Assembly (NCBI GenBank): GCA_963680875.1
Contig: OY804580.1
Span: 113,525,534-113,589,533 of the forward strand
Direction of reading: 5' to 3'
Origin: Bathymodiolus brooksi
Lineage: Eukaryota > Mollusca > Bivalvia > Mytilida > Modiolidae
Length of the DNA stretch: 64,000 bases
Shown: positions 21,856-33,200 of the stretch, piece by piece
Numbering within the stretch: position 1 is the stretch's first letter
Layout of the letters: each line of letters begins with the position of its first letter
The notes under the pieces: generated by a model
Told to the model about the DNA's origin: nothing
Databases searched by the model: none
Seen by the model: the letters and a program-made list of their open reading frames with translations, nothing else
Translations under genes and position numbers: made by a program

Positions 21856-22475
21856 TCAAGTAGGTGTTGTGTGCTTTTGTAGGTCCTGTTTAAGGATCCA
21901 GCTGCTGAAGGACTCTGGATATCCGAGACACTTGACTAAATACTGAACTCTTTGTCCCATTTTTCTCTTTTTAAATATGGGTTCAATCTTGTATACGTGG
22001 TCTGTCTTAATGACTTTCTGTAATTCTTCGACATAGAATGTTCCTTCCAGAATTTCACCGTGGTCGTCTTTGACTAAGTATACCGGGGGTCTGGTTTCGA
22101 TGCATTTCACTACCGCCGCCCAGATTTAAAAATGACCTGAAACGCATATTTTAAAGTCTTCCCCGTCTTGTCTGTCAATGGAACGACCCAAGCATATCGG
22201 GATAACACGTCTATACATGTCAACAAGTACTTCAATCCTTTGTTGTAAGAAGACAATTTTGTGAGATCCACTAAATCCGCCTGCCACTGGTGGTCAATTC
22301 CATAGACTACAACGCGTCTCCTGGGAAATCGTCGTCTAGTTGGTTTGTGCAAAGTGTGCGTGTCCTGAGACTGTAACCATTCTCTGATTTGTTTCTTCGT
22401 ATAACCTTTCGGCTTAAATTTATTCAATCCTCCATAACTGGCGGGAGCTAAAAGGTTGTAATAGGTCGATTCCAT
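21856..22475 (-). pseudogene. Polinton retroviral-type integrase with catalytic-core deletion
   Basis: From ATG 22475 the N-terminal part has ASYGGLNKF, a QIREWLQSQDTHTLHKP zinc/HTH-like region and RRFPRRRVVV. Then comes HQWQADLVDLTKLS with the first catalytic aspartate, and LLTCIDVLSRYAWVVPLTD. The frame ends at IFKSGRR at 22110. The next frame resumes only at PPVYLVKDDHGEILEGTFY, the SH3-like C-terminus, followed by a chromodomain (KRKMGQRVQYLVKCLGYPES, SSWI) ending at 21856. The second catalytic Asp and the Glu of the DDE triad, normally in the missing ~150-200 residues, are absent. The integrase cannot be active. Confidence 0.88.
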
Positions 22476-22601
22476 GTTTACAACTGCCCCTTCGTGGTCT
22501 CAACCTCCGTTTTAAAAGTCGGCCCAGTTCTGGACTTCTTTCCTTCTGTTTCTTGGTGTTTTTGGGGAGTACGGTCTAATAGGGGATGGACCCTGTTGTC
22601 G

Positions 22602-23108
22602 TTAGCGAGATCTCGGTGTTTTTTTGGTCTGAGTGATGTATCTCCAGCGGTCCTCGTGACCAATCAAATATTGTGAAACATTTGCTTCTCGTAAGGCTTC
22701 TCCAAATGGTTCCCATCCTTGTGGATTGAAATATTTCTTTTTGCTCAGCACGTCGTTGACTAAATCCACCACGTTGCTTCCTTAAACGGTTTCTCCCTTG
22801 TATTTCAGTTCCCCTTTCTCGTTCCAGCTAATGTCGGGACTGCTCTTCATTTTTTTCAACAAGAGTTGTACCTTGGCCTTCATTGTTTTTGGTACGCTTT
22901 CCACAATTTCGTTGTCGATCAGGTCCTGTTTCACGGGTTCAGGTGCGACTGCCACGGGTCTGGGTCTGTAATCGTCGTAGACGTTCAAATATCGAGTGAA
23001 CGATTGGTCGTATAGCTTCAGGCGTTTGTCTGCCGACAGGTCTTCTCTTTCTAGTATGGTTTGCATCTTCTTATCCAAGGTGTCCATGACTTTCACGCGT
23101 TGTTCCAC
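22602..23108 (-). pseudogene. Conserved Polinton protein of unknown function, stop-interrupted
   Basis: Begins MEQRVKVMDTLDKKMQTILE, a charged, probably coiled-coil N-terminus (DLSADKRLKLYDQSFTRYL). The frame meets TAA at 22782-22784 and then continues in the same frame with GSNVVDLVNDVLSKKKYFNP and GWEPFGEALREANVSQYLIG, to another stop at 22602. The 'GSNVVDLVNDVL' plus 'NPxGW' block is a recurrent marker in Polinton/adintovirus gene sets. A basic, proline-rich tail with more stops follows toward the integrase. Its function has not been assigned, to my knowledge. Confidence 0.65.
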
Positions 23109-23163
23109 TGGAGGTTTGGGCGCTCTTGAGTCTGGTGGTATCTATTTATTAAGGTTAGTTCCT

Positions 23164-23471
23164 TCATTTAAATAATGTAGAGAGCAATGGTGCTACTACA
23201 GATGCAATCGGTGCTAGTAGGGATCCCAAAAATCCACCTTTCTGTAAGATCGCTTTCTTCTGTTTGAGAGAGAACGACTTTGTCGTCAGTGCTCTCAATC
23301 CGGCCTTATTTCTCTTGGGTTTTTCCTTCTGCAGTTTAGTTAACGGGACGTTGCCTCTTAAAATATTATCGGCACACTCACACAGACAGTCGACGAGACT
23401 GCCATCCGCTTTTGTTATGATGTGTTTACGAATACACGGTTTCGTGAGAGACCATGTTATTCCCTCAGAGT
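23164..23471 (-). pseudogene. pX-like small Polinton protein, N-terminus eroded
   Basis: About 100 codons open after a TGA at 23472-23474 with no ATG in frame. Recognisable parts are ADGSLVDCLCECADNILRG, VPLTKLQKEKPKRNKAGL and a C-terminal KAILQKGGFLGSLLAPIASV hydrophobic tail ending in TGA at 23164. The basic middle and 'QKGGFL...LLAP' tail match a small conserved protein in Polintons compared by others to adenovirus pX. The start is lost or frameshifted; the C-terminal two thirds look intact. Confidence 0.65.
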
Positions 23472-23511
23472 CTCATGCAAGAGTGACAGGAAACGGGATG
23501 TAACATCCTTT

Positions 23512-24312
23512 TTATGACTCGACATACGCTTTCTGTTCTTCACCGGGAAAGATGAAGGTTCTTAATCTCAGGATATCCGGCGTGTTTTGTTTCATATCGA
23601 TCACCATGTAGCCATGAGGTCTGGCTGTAGCTCGGGCAAAACTTCAAGGAAAAATTCCGTTCTCCTGGGATACATTTGGTGTGCCAGCGCCATGATCTGC
23701 GATACGTCTGTCAGGTTTTGGAATAGAACCATGTAATGGGCATTGAGACTTATGGTTCTATGGTGAAACAGATTCTGAACGATGTACATGACGCTGATGT
23801 TTCTGTGGTGACTCTTTTTCGCAAACAATGAAGCCACCCTTTGATCCGTTTCGTCCATGAGATCGTCCAAAATGATCAAATGTTTTTCTCTTGGATCTAA
23901 ATTATCCAGATCCGGTAAACCCTGTTGAAATTCTATCCCTTTTACGGTTCCATACAACGTCTGATATTCACCATAACACCTTAAGATCCGATCTGGCTTG
24001 GGAGTCATCATGTGTTTGATATTGTGAATGAACCATCGGACAAACATTGATTATCCACTGCCTGTAGGTCCGGCAATCACATTGGTAAACGGATGTACCC
24101 ATGGCATGACATGATCGGGATCGTATCCGTCTGGAACCCAAAAAAACCCGGATTATTGGTTTTCAATATATAATAGGGTTCTCCTTCATTACTCTGTGAG
24201 TATTGCTTCTGCTGCGGCTACGACGGCACATATCCATCTGTCAGCGGAGGCGGCGGCGGTGTATATCCCTGTGTCAGCAGCGGCGGCTGCGTATAGCCCT
24301 CGGTCAGCGGCT
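23512..24312 (-). pseudogene. Polinton genome-packaging ATPase (FtsK/HerA type), disrupted
   Basis: A DNA-packaging NTPase. A proline-rich N-terminus (EGYTQPPLLTQGYTPPPPPL) starts directly against the inner TIR and has a TAG near 24210. Then come PWVHPFTNVIAGPTGSG and a TAA exactly where the Walker A lysine codon should be (about 24051-24053). The frame continues through RWFIHNIKHM. Walker B is clear (HLIILDDLMDE). SHHRNISVMYIVQNLFHH and a sensor-like region follow. A frameshift near 23620 moves the tail (PHGYMVIDMKQNTPDILRL) to another frame, ending at 23512. At least two stops and a shift make it inactive. It is the first gene of the minus-strand block. Confidence 0.85.
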
Positions 24313-24729
24313 CTTAGGTTATTAAGTAGAAATACCATAGTGAGAACGCGAACGTGATAGAAAACACCATTGGAGTACCACACAACAATTCGAACAATTA
24401 AGATCACACCCCAAGAGTAATCACCCACTTTCGGTCTTATGACGTTAATTCCTGTGACGTCATTTTCGGACACGTCACATCCGGTAGCCATGTTACCTAC
24501 GGCCATACGCAATGGTACATTTTGTACTACTACTATGGTAAGAAAAAAAGCGCAGGAATACGCAGAACATACTTCCGGTTATGACGTAACTTCCGGTCAC
24601 GTGACTTCAGGTGACGTCATTTCCGGTCAGGGCCGCTTCCGGTGACGTCACTTCCAGTAACCCATGTGTAATAGCCTGCTCCCCTTTGCTCCCATCGAAA
24701 TATGCCTTGAGCTGTCCCGAAATACTACT
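24311..24729 (-). repeat. Right inner TIR arm
   Basis: Inverted copy of 18546-19021. It holds the matching cluster of TGACGTCA, CCGGAAGT and CACGTGAC motifs (24430-24660). It ends at the ATPase N-terminus, so it sits where a promoter for the leftward gene block would be. Confidence 0.9.
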
Positions 24730-27700
24730 TTGATATTTGGATTTGGGGGGTCCCTATAGATAACCCATGAAAAAATATCAAAGCACGGCAAAGTTTTTGC
24801 CCACTTGGTGTTTCAATCAAAGGTATTGGCCGGGTCTTTAACTGATTTAAGTGCCTGGGTGGGTTTCTGCACCTCAATCCCACAGTAGGGTGTCAAATAT
24901 CAACTTTGATATTTGAATTTTTTTTTATGGAGGGGGGGTCTCTATAAATATTCCATTAAAATATATTAAGGACGGCAAAGTTCTTGACCACTTGGGGTTT
25001 ATGTCAAAGGTATTGCCCGGGTCTTTAACTGACTTAAGTGCCTGGGTGGGTTTCTGCACCTCAAGCCCACAGCAGGGTGTCAAATATCAACTTTGATATT
25101 TGAATTTTTTTTTATGGAGGGGGGGTCTCTATAAATATTCCATGAAAAATATATTAAGGACGGCAAAGTTCTTGACCACTTGGTGTTAAAGTCAAAGGTA
25201 TTGCCCGGAACTTTAACTGACTTAAGTGCCTGGGTGGGTTTCTGCACCTCAAGCCCACAGCTGGGTGTCAAATATCAACTTTGATATTTGAAAAAAACAT
25301 TATGGAGGGGGGTCTCTATAAATATCCCATGAAAAATATATTAATGACGGCAAAGTTCTTACCCACTTGGGGTGTCAATCAAAGGTATTACCCGGGCCTT
25401 TAACAGACTGAGGTGCCTGTGTGGGTTTCTGCACCTCAAGCCCACAGCAGGGTGTCAAATATCAACTTTGATATTTGATTTTTTTTTATGGAGGGGGGGG
25501 CTCTATTAATATCCCATGAAAAATATATTAAGGACGGCAAAGTTCTTGACCACTTGGAGTGTCAATCAAAGGTATTACCCGGGCCTTTAACAGACTGAAG
25601 TGCCTGGGTGAGTTTCTGCACCTCAAGCCCGCAGCTGGGTGTCAAATATCAACTTTGATATTTGATTTTTTTTTTATGGAGGGGTGGTCTCTATTAACAT
25701 CCCATGAAAAATATATTAAGGACGGCAAAATTCTTGACCACTTGGAGTTAAAGTCAAAGGTATTGTCCGGGCCTTTTATTGACTTAAGTGCCTGGGTGGG
25801 TTTCTGCACCTCAATCCCACAGTAGGGTGTCAAATATCAACTTTGATATTTTATTTTTTTTATGGAGGGGGGTCTCTATAAATATCCCATGAAAAATATA
25901 TTAAAGACGGGAAAGTTCTTGACCACTTGGAGTTTAAGTCAAAGGTATTGCCAGGGTTTTTGACTGACTTAAGTGCCTGGATGGGTTTCTGCACCTCAAA
26001 CCCACAGTAGGGTGTCAAATATCAACTTTGATATTTGAAAATAATTTATGGAGGGGGGTCTCTATAAATATCCCATGAAATATATATTAAGGACGGCAAA
26101 GTTCTTGACCATTTGGGGATTAAGTCAAAGGTATTTCCCGGGCCTTTAACTGACTGAAGTGCCTGGGTGGGTGTCTGCACCTCAAGCCCACAGTAGAGTG
26201 TCAAATATCAACTTTGATATTTGAAATTTTTTTTATGGAGGGGGGGTCTCTATAAATATTCCATGAAAAATATATTAAGGACGGCAAAGTTCTTGACCAC
26301 TTGGGGTTTAAGTCAAAGGTATTGCCCGGAACTTTAACTGACTTAAGTGCCTGGGTGGGTTTCTGCACCTCAAGCCCACAGTAGGGTGTCAAATATCAAC
26401 TTTGATATTTGAAAAAAAAATTATGGAGGGGGATCTCTATAAATATCCCATGAAAAATATATTAAGGACGGCAAAGTTCTTGACCACTTGGGGTTTCAAT
26501 CAAAGGTATTTCCTGGGCCTTTAACAGACTGAAGTGCCTGGGTGGGTTTCTGCACCTCAAGCCCACAGCAGGGTGTCAAATATCAACTTTGATATTTGAT
26601 TTTCTTTTATGGAGGGGGGGGCTCTATTAATATCCCATGCAAAATATATTAAGGACGGCAAAGTTCTTGACCACTTGTGGTTTATGTCAAAGGTATTGCC
26701 CGGGCCTTTAACTGCCTTAAGTGCCTGGTTGGGTTTCTGTACCTCAAGCCCACAGTAGGTTGTCAAATATCAACTTTGATATTTGATTTTTTTTATGGAG
26801 GGGGGTCTCTATAAATATTCCATGAAAAATATATTAAGGACGGCAAAGTTCTTGACCACTTGGGGTTTCAATCAAAAATATTTCTCGAGCCTTTAACAGA
26901 CTTAAGTGTCTGGGTGGGTTTCTGCACCTCAAGCCCAAAGCAGGGTGTCAAATATCAACTTTGATATTTGATTTCTTTTATGGAGGGGGGTCTCTATGAA
27001 TATCCCATGAAAAATATATTAAAGACAGCAAAGTTCTTGACCACTTGGGGTTTAAGTCAAAGGTATTGCCCGGGTTTTTAACTGACTTAAGTGCCTGGAT
27101 GGGTTTCTGCACCTCAAGCCCACAGTAGGGTGTCAAATATCAACTTTGATATTTGAAAAACATTTATGGAGGGGGGTCTCTATAAATATCCCATGAAATA
27201 TATATTAAGGACGGCAAAGTTCTTGACCACTTGGGGATTAAGTCAAAGGTATTTCCCGGGCCTTTAACTGACTTAAGTGCCTGGGTGGGTTTCTGCACCT
27301 CAAGCCCACAACAGGCTGTCAAATATCAGTTTTGATATTTGATTTTTTTTTATGGTGGGGTGGTCTCAATAAATATCCCATGAAAAATATATTAAGGACG
27401 GCAAAGTTCTTGACCACTTGGAGACTAAGTCAAAGGTATTGCCCGGGCCTTTAACTGACCTTAGTTCCTGGGTGGGTTTCTGCACCTCAAGCCCACAGCT
27501 GGGTGTCAAATATCAACTTTGATATTTGATTTTTTTTTTATGGAGAGGGGGTCTCTATAAATATTCCATGAAAAATATATTAAGGACGGCAAAGTTCCTG
27601 ACCACTTGGGGTTTAAGTCAAAGGTATTTCCTGGGTCTTTAACTGACTTAAGTGCCTGGGTGGGTTTCTGCATCTCAAGCCCACAGCAGGGTGTCAAATA

Positions 27701-28620
27701 TCAACTTTGATATTTGAATTTTGTTTTGTGGAGGGGTCTCTATAAATATCTCATGAAAAATATATCAAGGACGGCAAAGTTCTTGCCACTTGGGGTTTTA
27801 ATCAAAGATATTGCCCAGGTCTTTAACTGATTTAAATGCCTGGGTGGGTTTCCGCACCTCAAGCCCGCAGCTGGGTGTCAAATATCAACTTTGATATTTG
27901 ATTTTTTTTTATGGAGGGGGGTCTCTATAAATATCCCATGAAAAATATATTAAGGACGGCAAAGTTCTTGACCATTTGGGGTTTAAGTCAAAGGTATTGG
28001 CCGGGTTTTTAACTGACTTAAGTGCCTGGATGGGTTTCTGCACCTCAAGCCCACAGTAGGGTGTCAAATATCAACTTTGATATTTGAAAAACATTTATGG
28101 AGGGGGGTCTCTATAAATATCCCATGAAATATATATTAAGGACGGCAAAGTTCTTGACCACTTGGGGATTAAGTCAAAGGTATTTCCCGGGCCTTTAACT
28201 GACTGAAGTGCCTGGGTGGGTTTCTGCACCTCAAGCCCACAGCAGGCTGTCAAATATCAGCTTTGATATTTGATTTTTTTTTATTGAGGGGTGGTCTCTA
28301 TAAATATCCCATGAAAAATATATTAAGGACGGCAAAGTTCTTGACCACTTGGGATTAAGTCAAAGATATTGCCCGGGCCTTTAACTGACCTTAGTGCCTG
28401 GGTGGGTTTCTAAACCTCAAGCCGACAGCTGGGTGTCAAATATCAACTTTGATATTTGATTTTTTTTTATGGAGGGGGGGGTCTCAATAAATATCCCATG
28501 AAAAATATATTAAGGACGGCAAAGTTCCTGACCACTGGGGTTTAAGCCAAAGGTATTGCCCGGGTCTTTAACTGACTTAAGTGCCTGGGTGGGTTTCTGC
28601 ATCTCAAGCCCACAGCAGGG

Positions 28621-30100
28621 TGTCAAATATCAACTTTGATATTTGAATTTTGTTTTGTGGAGGGGTCTCTATAAATATCTCATGAAAAATATATTAAGGA
28701 CGGCAAAGTTCTTGCCACTTGGGGTTTTAATCAAAGATATTGCCCAGGTCTTTAACTGATTTAAATGCCTGGGTGGGTTTCCGCACCTCAAGCCCGCAGC
28801 TGGGTGTCAAATATCAACTTTGATATTTGATTTTTTTTTATGGAGGGGGGTCTCTATAAATATTCCATGAAAAATATATTAAGGACGGCAAAGTTCTTGA
28901 CCACTTGGGGTTTAAGTCAAAGGTATTGCCGGGAACTTTAACTGACTTAAGTGCCTGGGTGGGTTTCTGCATCTCAAGCCCACAGCAGGGTGTCAAATAT
29001 CAACTTTGATATTTGAATTTTGTTTTGTGGAGGGGTCTCTATAAATATCTCATGAAAAATATATTAAGGACGGCAAAGTTCTTGCCACTTGGGGTTTTAA
29101 TCAAAGATATTGTCCAGGTCTTTAACTGATTTAAATGCCTGGGTGGGTTTCCGCACCTCAAGCCCGCAGCTGGGTGTCAAATATCAACTTTGATATTTGA
29201 TTTTTTTTTATGGAGGGGGGTCTCTATAAATATCCCATGAAAAATATATTAAGGACGGCAAAGTTCCTGACCACTTGGGGTTTAAGTCAAAGGTATTGCC
29301 CGGGTCTTTAACTCACTTAAGTGCCTGGGTGGGTTTCTGCATCTCAAGCCCACAGCAGGGTGTCAAATATCAACTTTGATATTTGAATTTTGTTTTGTGG
29401 AGGGGTCTCTATAAATATCTCATGAAAAATATATTAAGGACGGCAAAGTTCTTGCCACTTGGGGTTTTAATCAAAGATATTGCCCAGGTCTTTAACTGAT
29501 TTAAATGCCTGGGTGGGTTTCCGCACCTCAAGCCCGCAGCTGGGTGTCAAATATCAACTTTGATATTTGATTTTTTTTTATGGAGGGGGGTCTCTATAAA
29601 TATTCCATGAAAAATATATTAAGGACGGCAAAGTTCTTGACCACTTGGGTTTTAAGTCAAAGGTATTGCCCGGAACTTTAACTGACTTAAGTGCCTGGGT
29701 GGGTTTCTGCATCTCAAGCCCACAGCAGGGTGTCAAATATCAACTTTGATATTTGAATTTTGTTTTGTGGAGGGGTCTCTATAAATATCTCATGAAAAAT
29801 ATATTAAGGACGGCAAAGTTCTTGCCACTTGGGGTTTTAATCAAAGATATTGCCCAGGTCTTTAACTGATTTAAATGCCTGGGTGGGTTTCCGCACCTCA
29901 AGCCCGCAGCTGGGTGTCAAATATCAACTTTGATATTTGATTTTTTTTTATGGAGGGGGGTCTCTATAAATATTCCATGAAAAATATATTAAGGACGGCA
30001 AAGTTCTTGACCACTTGGGGTTTAAATCAAAGGTATTGCCCGGAACTTTAACTGACTTAAGTGCCTGGGTGGGTTTCTGCACCTCAAGCCCACAGTAGGG
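28621..30100 (-). repeat. 370-bp dimeric higher-order repeat, 4 copies
   Basis: Two monomer subtypes alternate with an exact 370-bp period. The marker 'gaattttgttttgtggagg' recurs at offsets 0, 370, 740 and 1110 from 28621. Confidence 0.85.
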
Positions 30101-30235
30101 TGTCAAATATCAACTTTGATATTTGAAAAAAAAATTATGGAGGGGGTCTCTATAAATATCCCATGAAAAATATATTAAGGACGGCAAAGTTCTTGACCAC
30201 TTGGGGTTTCAATCAAAGGTATTTCCCGGGCCTTT

Positions 30236-33200
30236 AACAGACTGAAGTGCCTGGGTGGGTTTCTGCACCTCAAGCCCACAGCAGGGTGTCAAATATCAAC
30301 TTTGATATTTGATTTTCTTTTATAGAGGGGGGGCTCTATTAATATCCCATGCAAAATATATTAAGGACGGCAAAGTTCTTGACCACTTGGGGTTTATGTC
30401 AAAGGTATTGCCCGGGCCTTTAACTGACTTAAGTGCCTGGTTGGGTTTCTGCACCTCAAGCCCACAGTGGGTGTCAAATATCAACTTTGATATTTGATTT
30501 TTTTTATGGATGGGGGTCTCTATAAATATTCCATGAAAAATATATTAAGGACGGCAAAGTTCTTGACCACTTGGGGTTTCAATCAAAGGTATTTCCCGGG
30601 CCTTTAACAGACTGAAGTGCCTGGGTGGGTTTCTGCACCTCAAGCCCACAGTAGGGTGTCAAATATCAACTTTGATGTTTGAAAAAATAATTATGGAGGG
30701 GGGTCTCTATAAATATCCCATGAAAAATATATTAAGGACGGCAAAGTTCTTGACCACTTGGGGTTTCAATCAAAGGTATTTCCCGGGCCTTTAACAGACT
30801 GAAGTGCCTGGGTGGGTTTCTGCACCTCAAGCCCACAGCAGGGTGTCAAATATCAACTTTGATATTTGATTTTCTTTCATAGAGGGGGGGGGCTCTATTA
30901 ATATCCCATGCAAAATATATTAAGGACGGCAAAGTTCTTGACCACTTGTGGTTTATGTCAAAGGTATTGCCCGGGCCTTTAACTGACTTAAGTGCCTGGT
31001 TGGGTTTCTGCACCTCAAGCCCACAGTGGGTGTCAAATATCAACTTTGATATTTGATTTTTTTATGGAGGGGGGTCTCTATAAATATTCCATGAAAAATA
31101 TATTAAGGACGGCAAAGTTCTTGACCACTTGGGGTTTCAATCAAAGGTATTTCCCGGGCCTTTAACAGACTGAAGTGCCTGGGTGGGTTTCTGCACCTCA
31201 AGCCCACAGTAGGGTGTCAAATATCAACTTTGATATTTTATTTTTTTTATGGAGGGAGGTCTCTATAAATATCCCATGAAAAATATATTAAACACGGCAA
31301 AGTTCTTGACCACTTGGGGTTTAAGTCAAAGGTATTGCCCGAGTTTTTAACTGACTTAAGTGCCTGGATGGGTTTCTGCACCTCAAGCCCACAGTAGGGT
31401 GTCAAATATCAACTTTGATATTTGAAAAACATTTATGGAGGGGTGGTCTCTATTAATATCCCATGAAAAATATATTAAGGACGGCAAAGTTCTTGACCAC
31501 TTGGGGTTTATGTCAAAGGTATTGCCCGGGCCTTTAACTGACTGAAGTGCCTGGTTGGGTTTCTGCACCTCAAGCCCGCAGTGGGTGTCAAATATCAACT
31601 TTGATATTTGATTTTTTTTATGGAGGGGGGTCTCTATAAATATTCCATGAAAAATATATTAAGGACGGCAAAGTTCTTGACCACTTGGGGTTTCAATCAA
31701 AGGTATTTCCTGGGCCTTTAACTGACTTAAGTGCCTGGTTGGTTTTCTGCACCTCAAGCCCACAGTAGGGTGTCAAATATCAACTTTGATGTTTGAAAAA
31801 AAAATTATGGAGGGGGGTCTCTAGAAATATCCCATGAAAAATATATTAAGGACGGCAAAGTTCTTGACCACTTGGGGTTTCAATCAAAGGTATTTCCCGG
31901 GCCTTTAACAGACTGAAGTGCCTGGGTGGGTTTCTGCACCTCAAGCCCACAGTAGGGTGTCAAATATCAACTTTGATATTTTATTTTTTTTATGGAGGGA
32001 GGTCTCTATAAATATCCCATGAAAAATATATTAAACACGGCAAAGTTCTTGACCACTTGGGGTTTATGTCAAACGTATTGCCCGGGTTTTTAACTGACTT
32101 AAGTGCCTGGATGGGTTTCTGCACCTCAAGCCCACAGTAGGGTGTCAAATATCAACTTTGATATTTGAAAAACATTTATGGAGGGGGGTCTCTATAAATA
32201 TCCCATGAAATATATATTAAGGACGGCAAAGTTCTTGACCACTTGGGGATTAAGTCAAAGGTATTTTCCGGGCCATTAACTGACTGAAGTGCCTGGGTGG
32301 GTTTCTGCATCTCAAGCCCACAGCAGGGTGTCAAATATCAACTTTGATATTTGAATTTTGTTTTGTGGAGGGGTCTCTATAAATATCTCATGAAAAATAT
32401 ATTAAGGACGGCAAAGTTCTTGCCACTTGGCGTTTTAATCAAAGATATTGCCCAGGTCTTTAACTGATTTAAATGCCTGGGTGGGTTTCCGCACCTCAAG
32501 CCCACAGCTGGGTGTCAAATATCAACTTTGATATTTGATTTTTTTTTATGGAGAGGGGTCTCTATAAATATTCCATGAAAAATATATTAAGGTCGCAAAG
32601 TTCTTGACCACTTGGGGTTTAAGTCAAAGGTATTGCCCGGAACTTTAACTGACTTAAGTGCCTGGGTGGGTTTCTGTACCTCAAGCCCACAGTAGGGTGT
32701 CAAATATCAACTTTGATATTTGAAAACAAAATTATGGAGGGGGGTCTCTATAAATATCCCATGAAAAATATATTAAGGACGGCAAAGTTCTTGACCACTT
32801 GGGGTTTCAATCAAAGGTATTTCCCGGGCCTTTAACAGACTGAAGTGCCTGGGTGGGTTTCTGCACCTCAAGCCCACAGCAGGGTGTCAAATATCAACTT
32901 TGATATTTGATTTTCTTTTATAGAGGGGTGGGCTCTATTAATATCCCATGCAAAATATATTAAGGACGGCAAAGTTCTTGACCACTTGGGGTTTATGTCA
33001 AAGGTATTGCCCGGGCCTTTAACTGACTTAAGTGCCTGGTTGGGTTTCTGCACCTCAAGCCCACAGTAGGGTGTCAAATATCAACTTTGATATTGGAGAA
33101 AAAAAAATATGGAGGGGGGGGTCTCTATAAATATCCCATGAAAAATATATTAAGGACGGCAAAGTTCTTGACCACTTGTGGTTTATGTCAAAGGTATTGC

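Noticed and set aside
19022..24310. A complete, active virus-like Polinton
   Set aside because: No polymerase B, integrase core deleted, ATPase, capsid and protease interrupted.
24189..24512. Alanine-rich 107-codon ORF
   Set aside because: An out-of-frame shadow of the proline-rich ATPase N-terminus plus the inner TIR arm.
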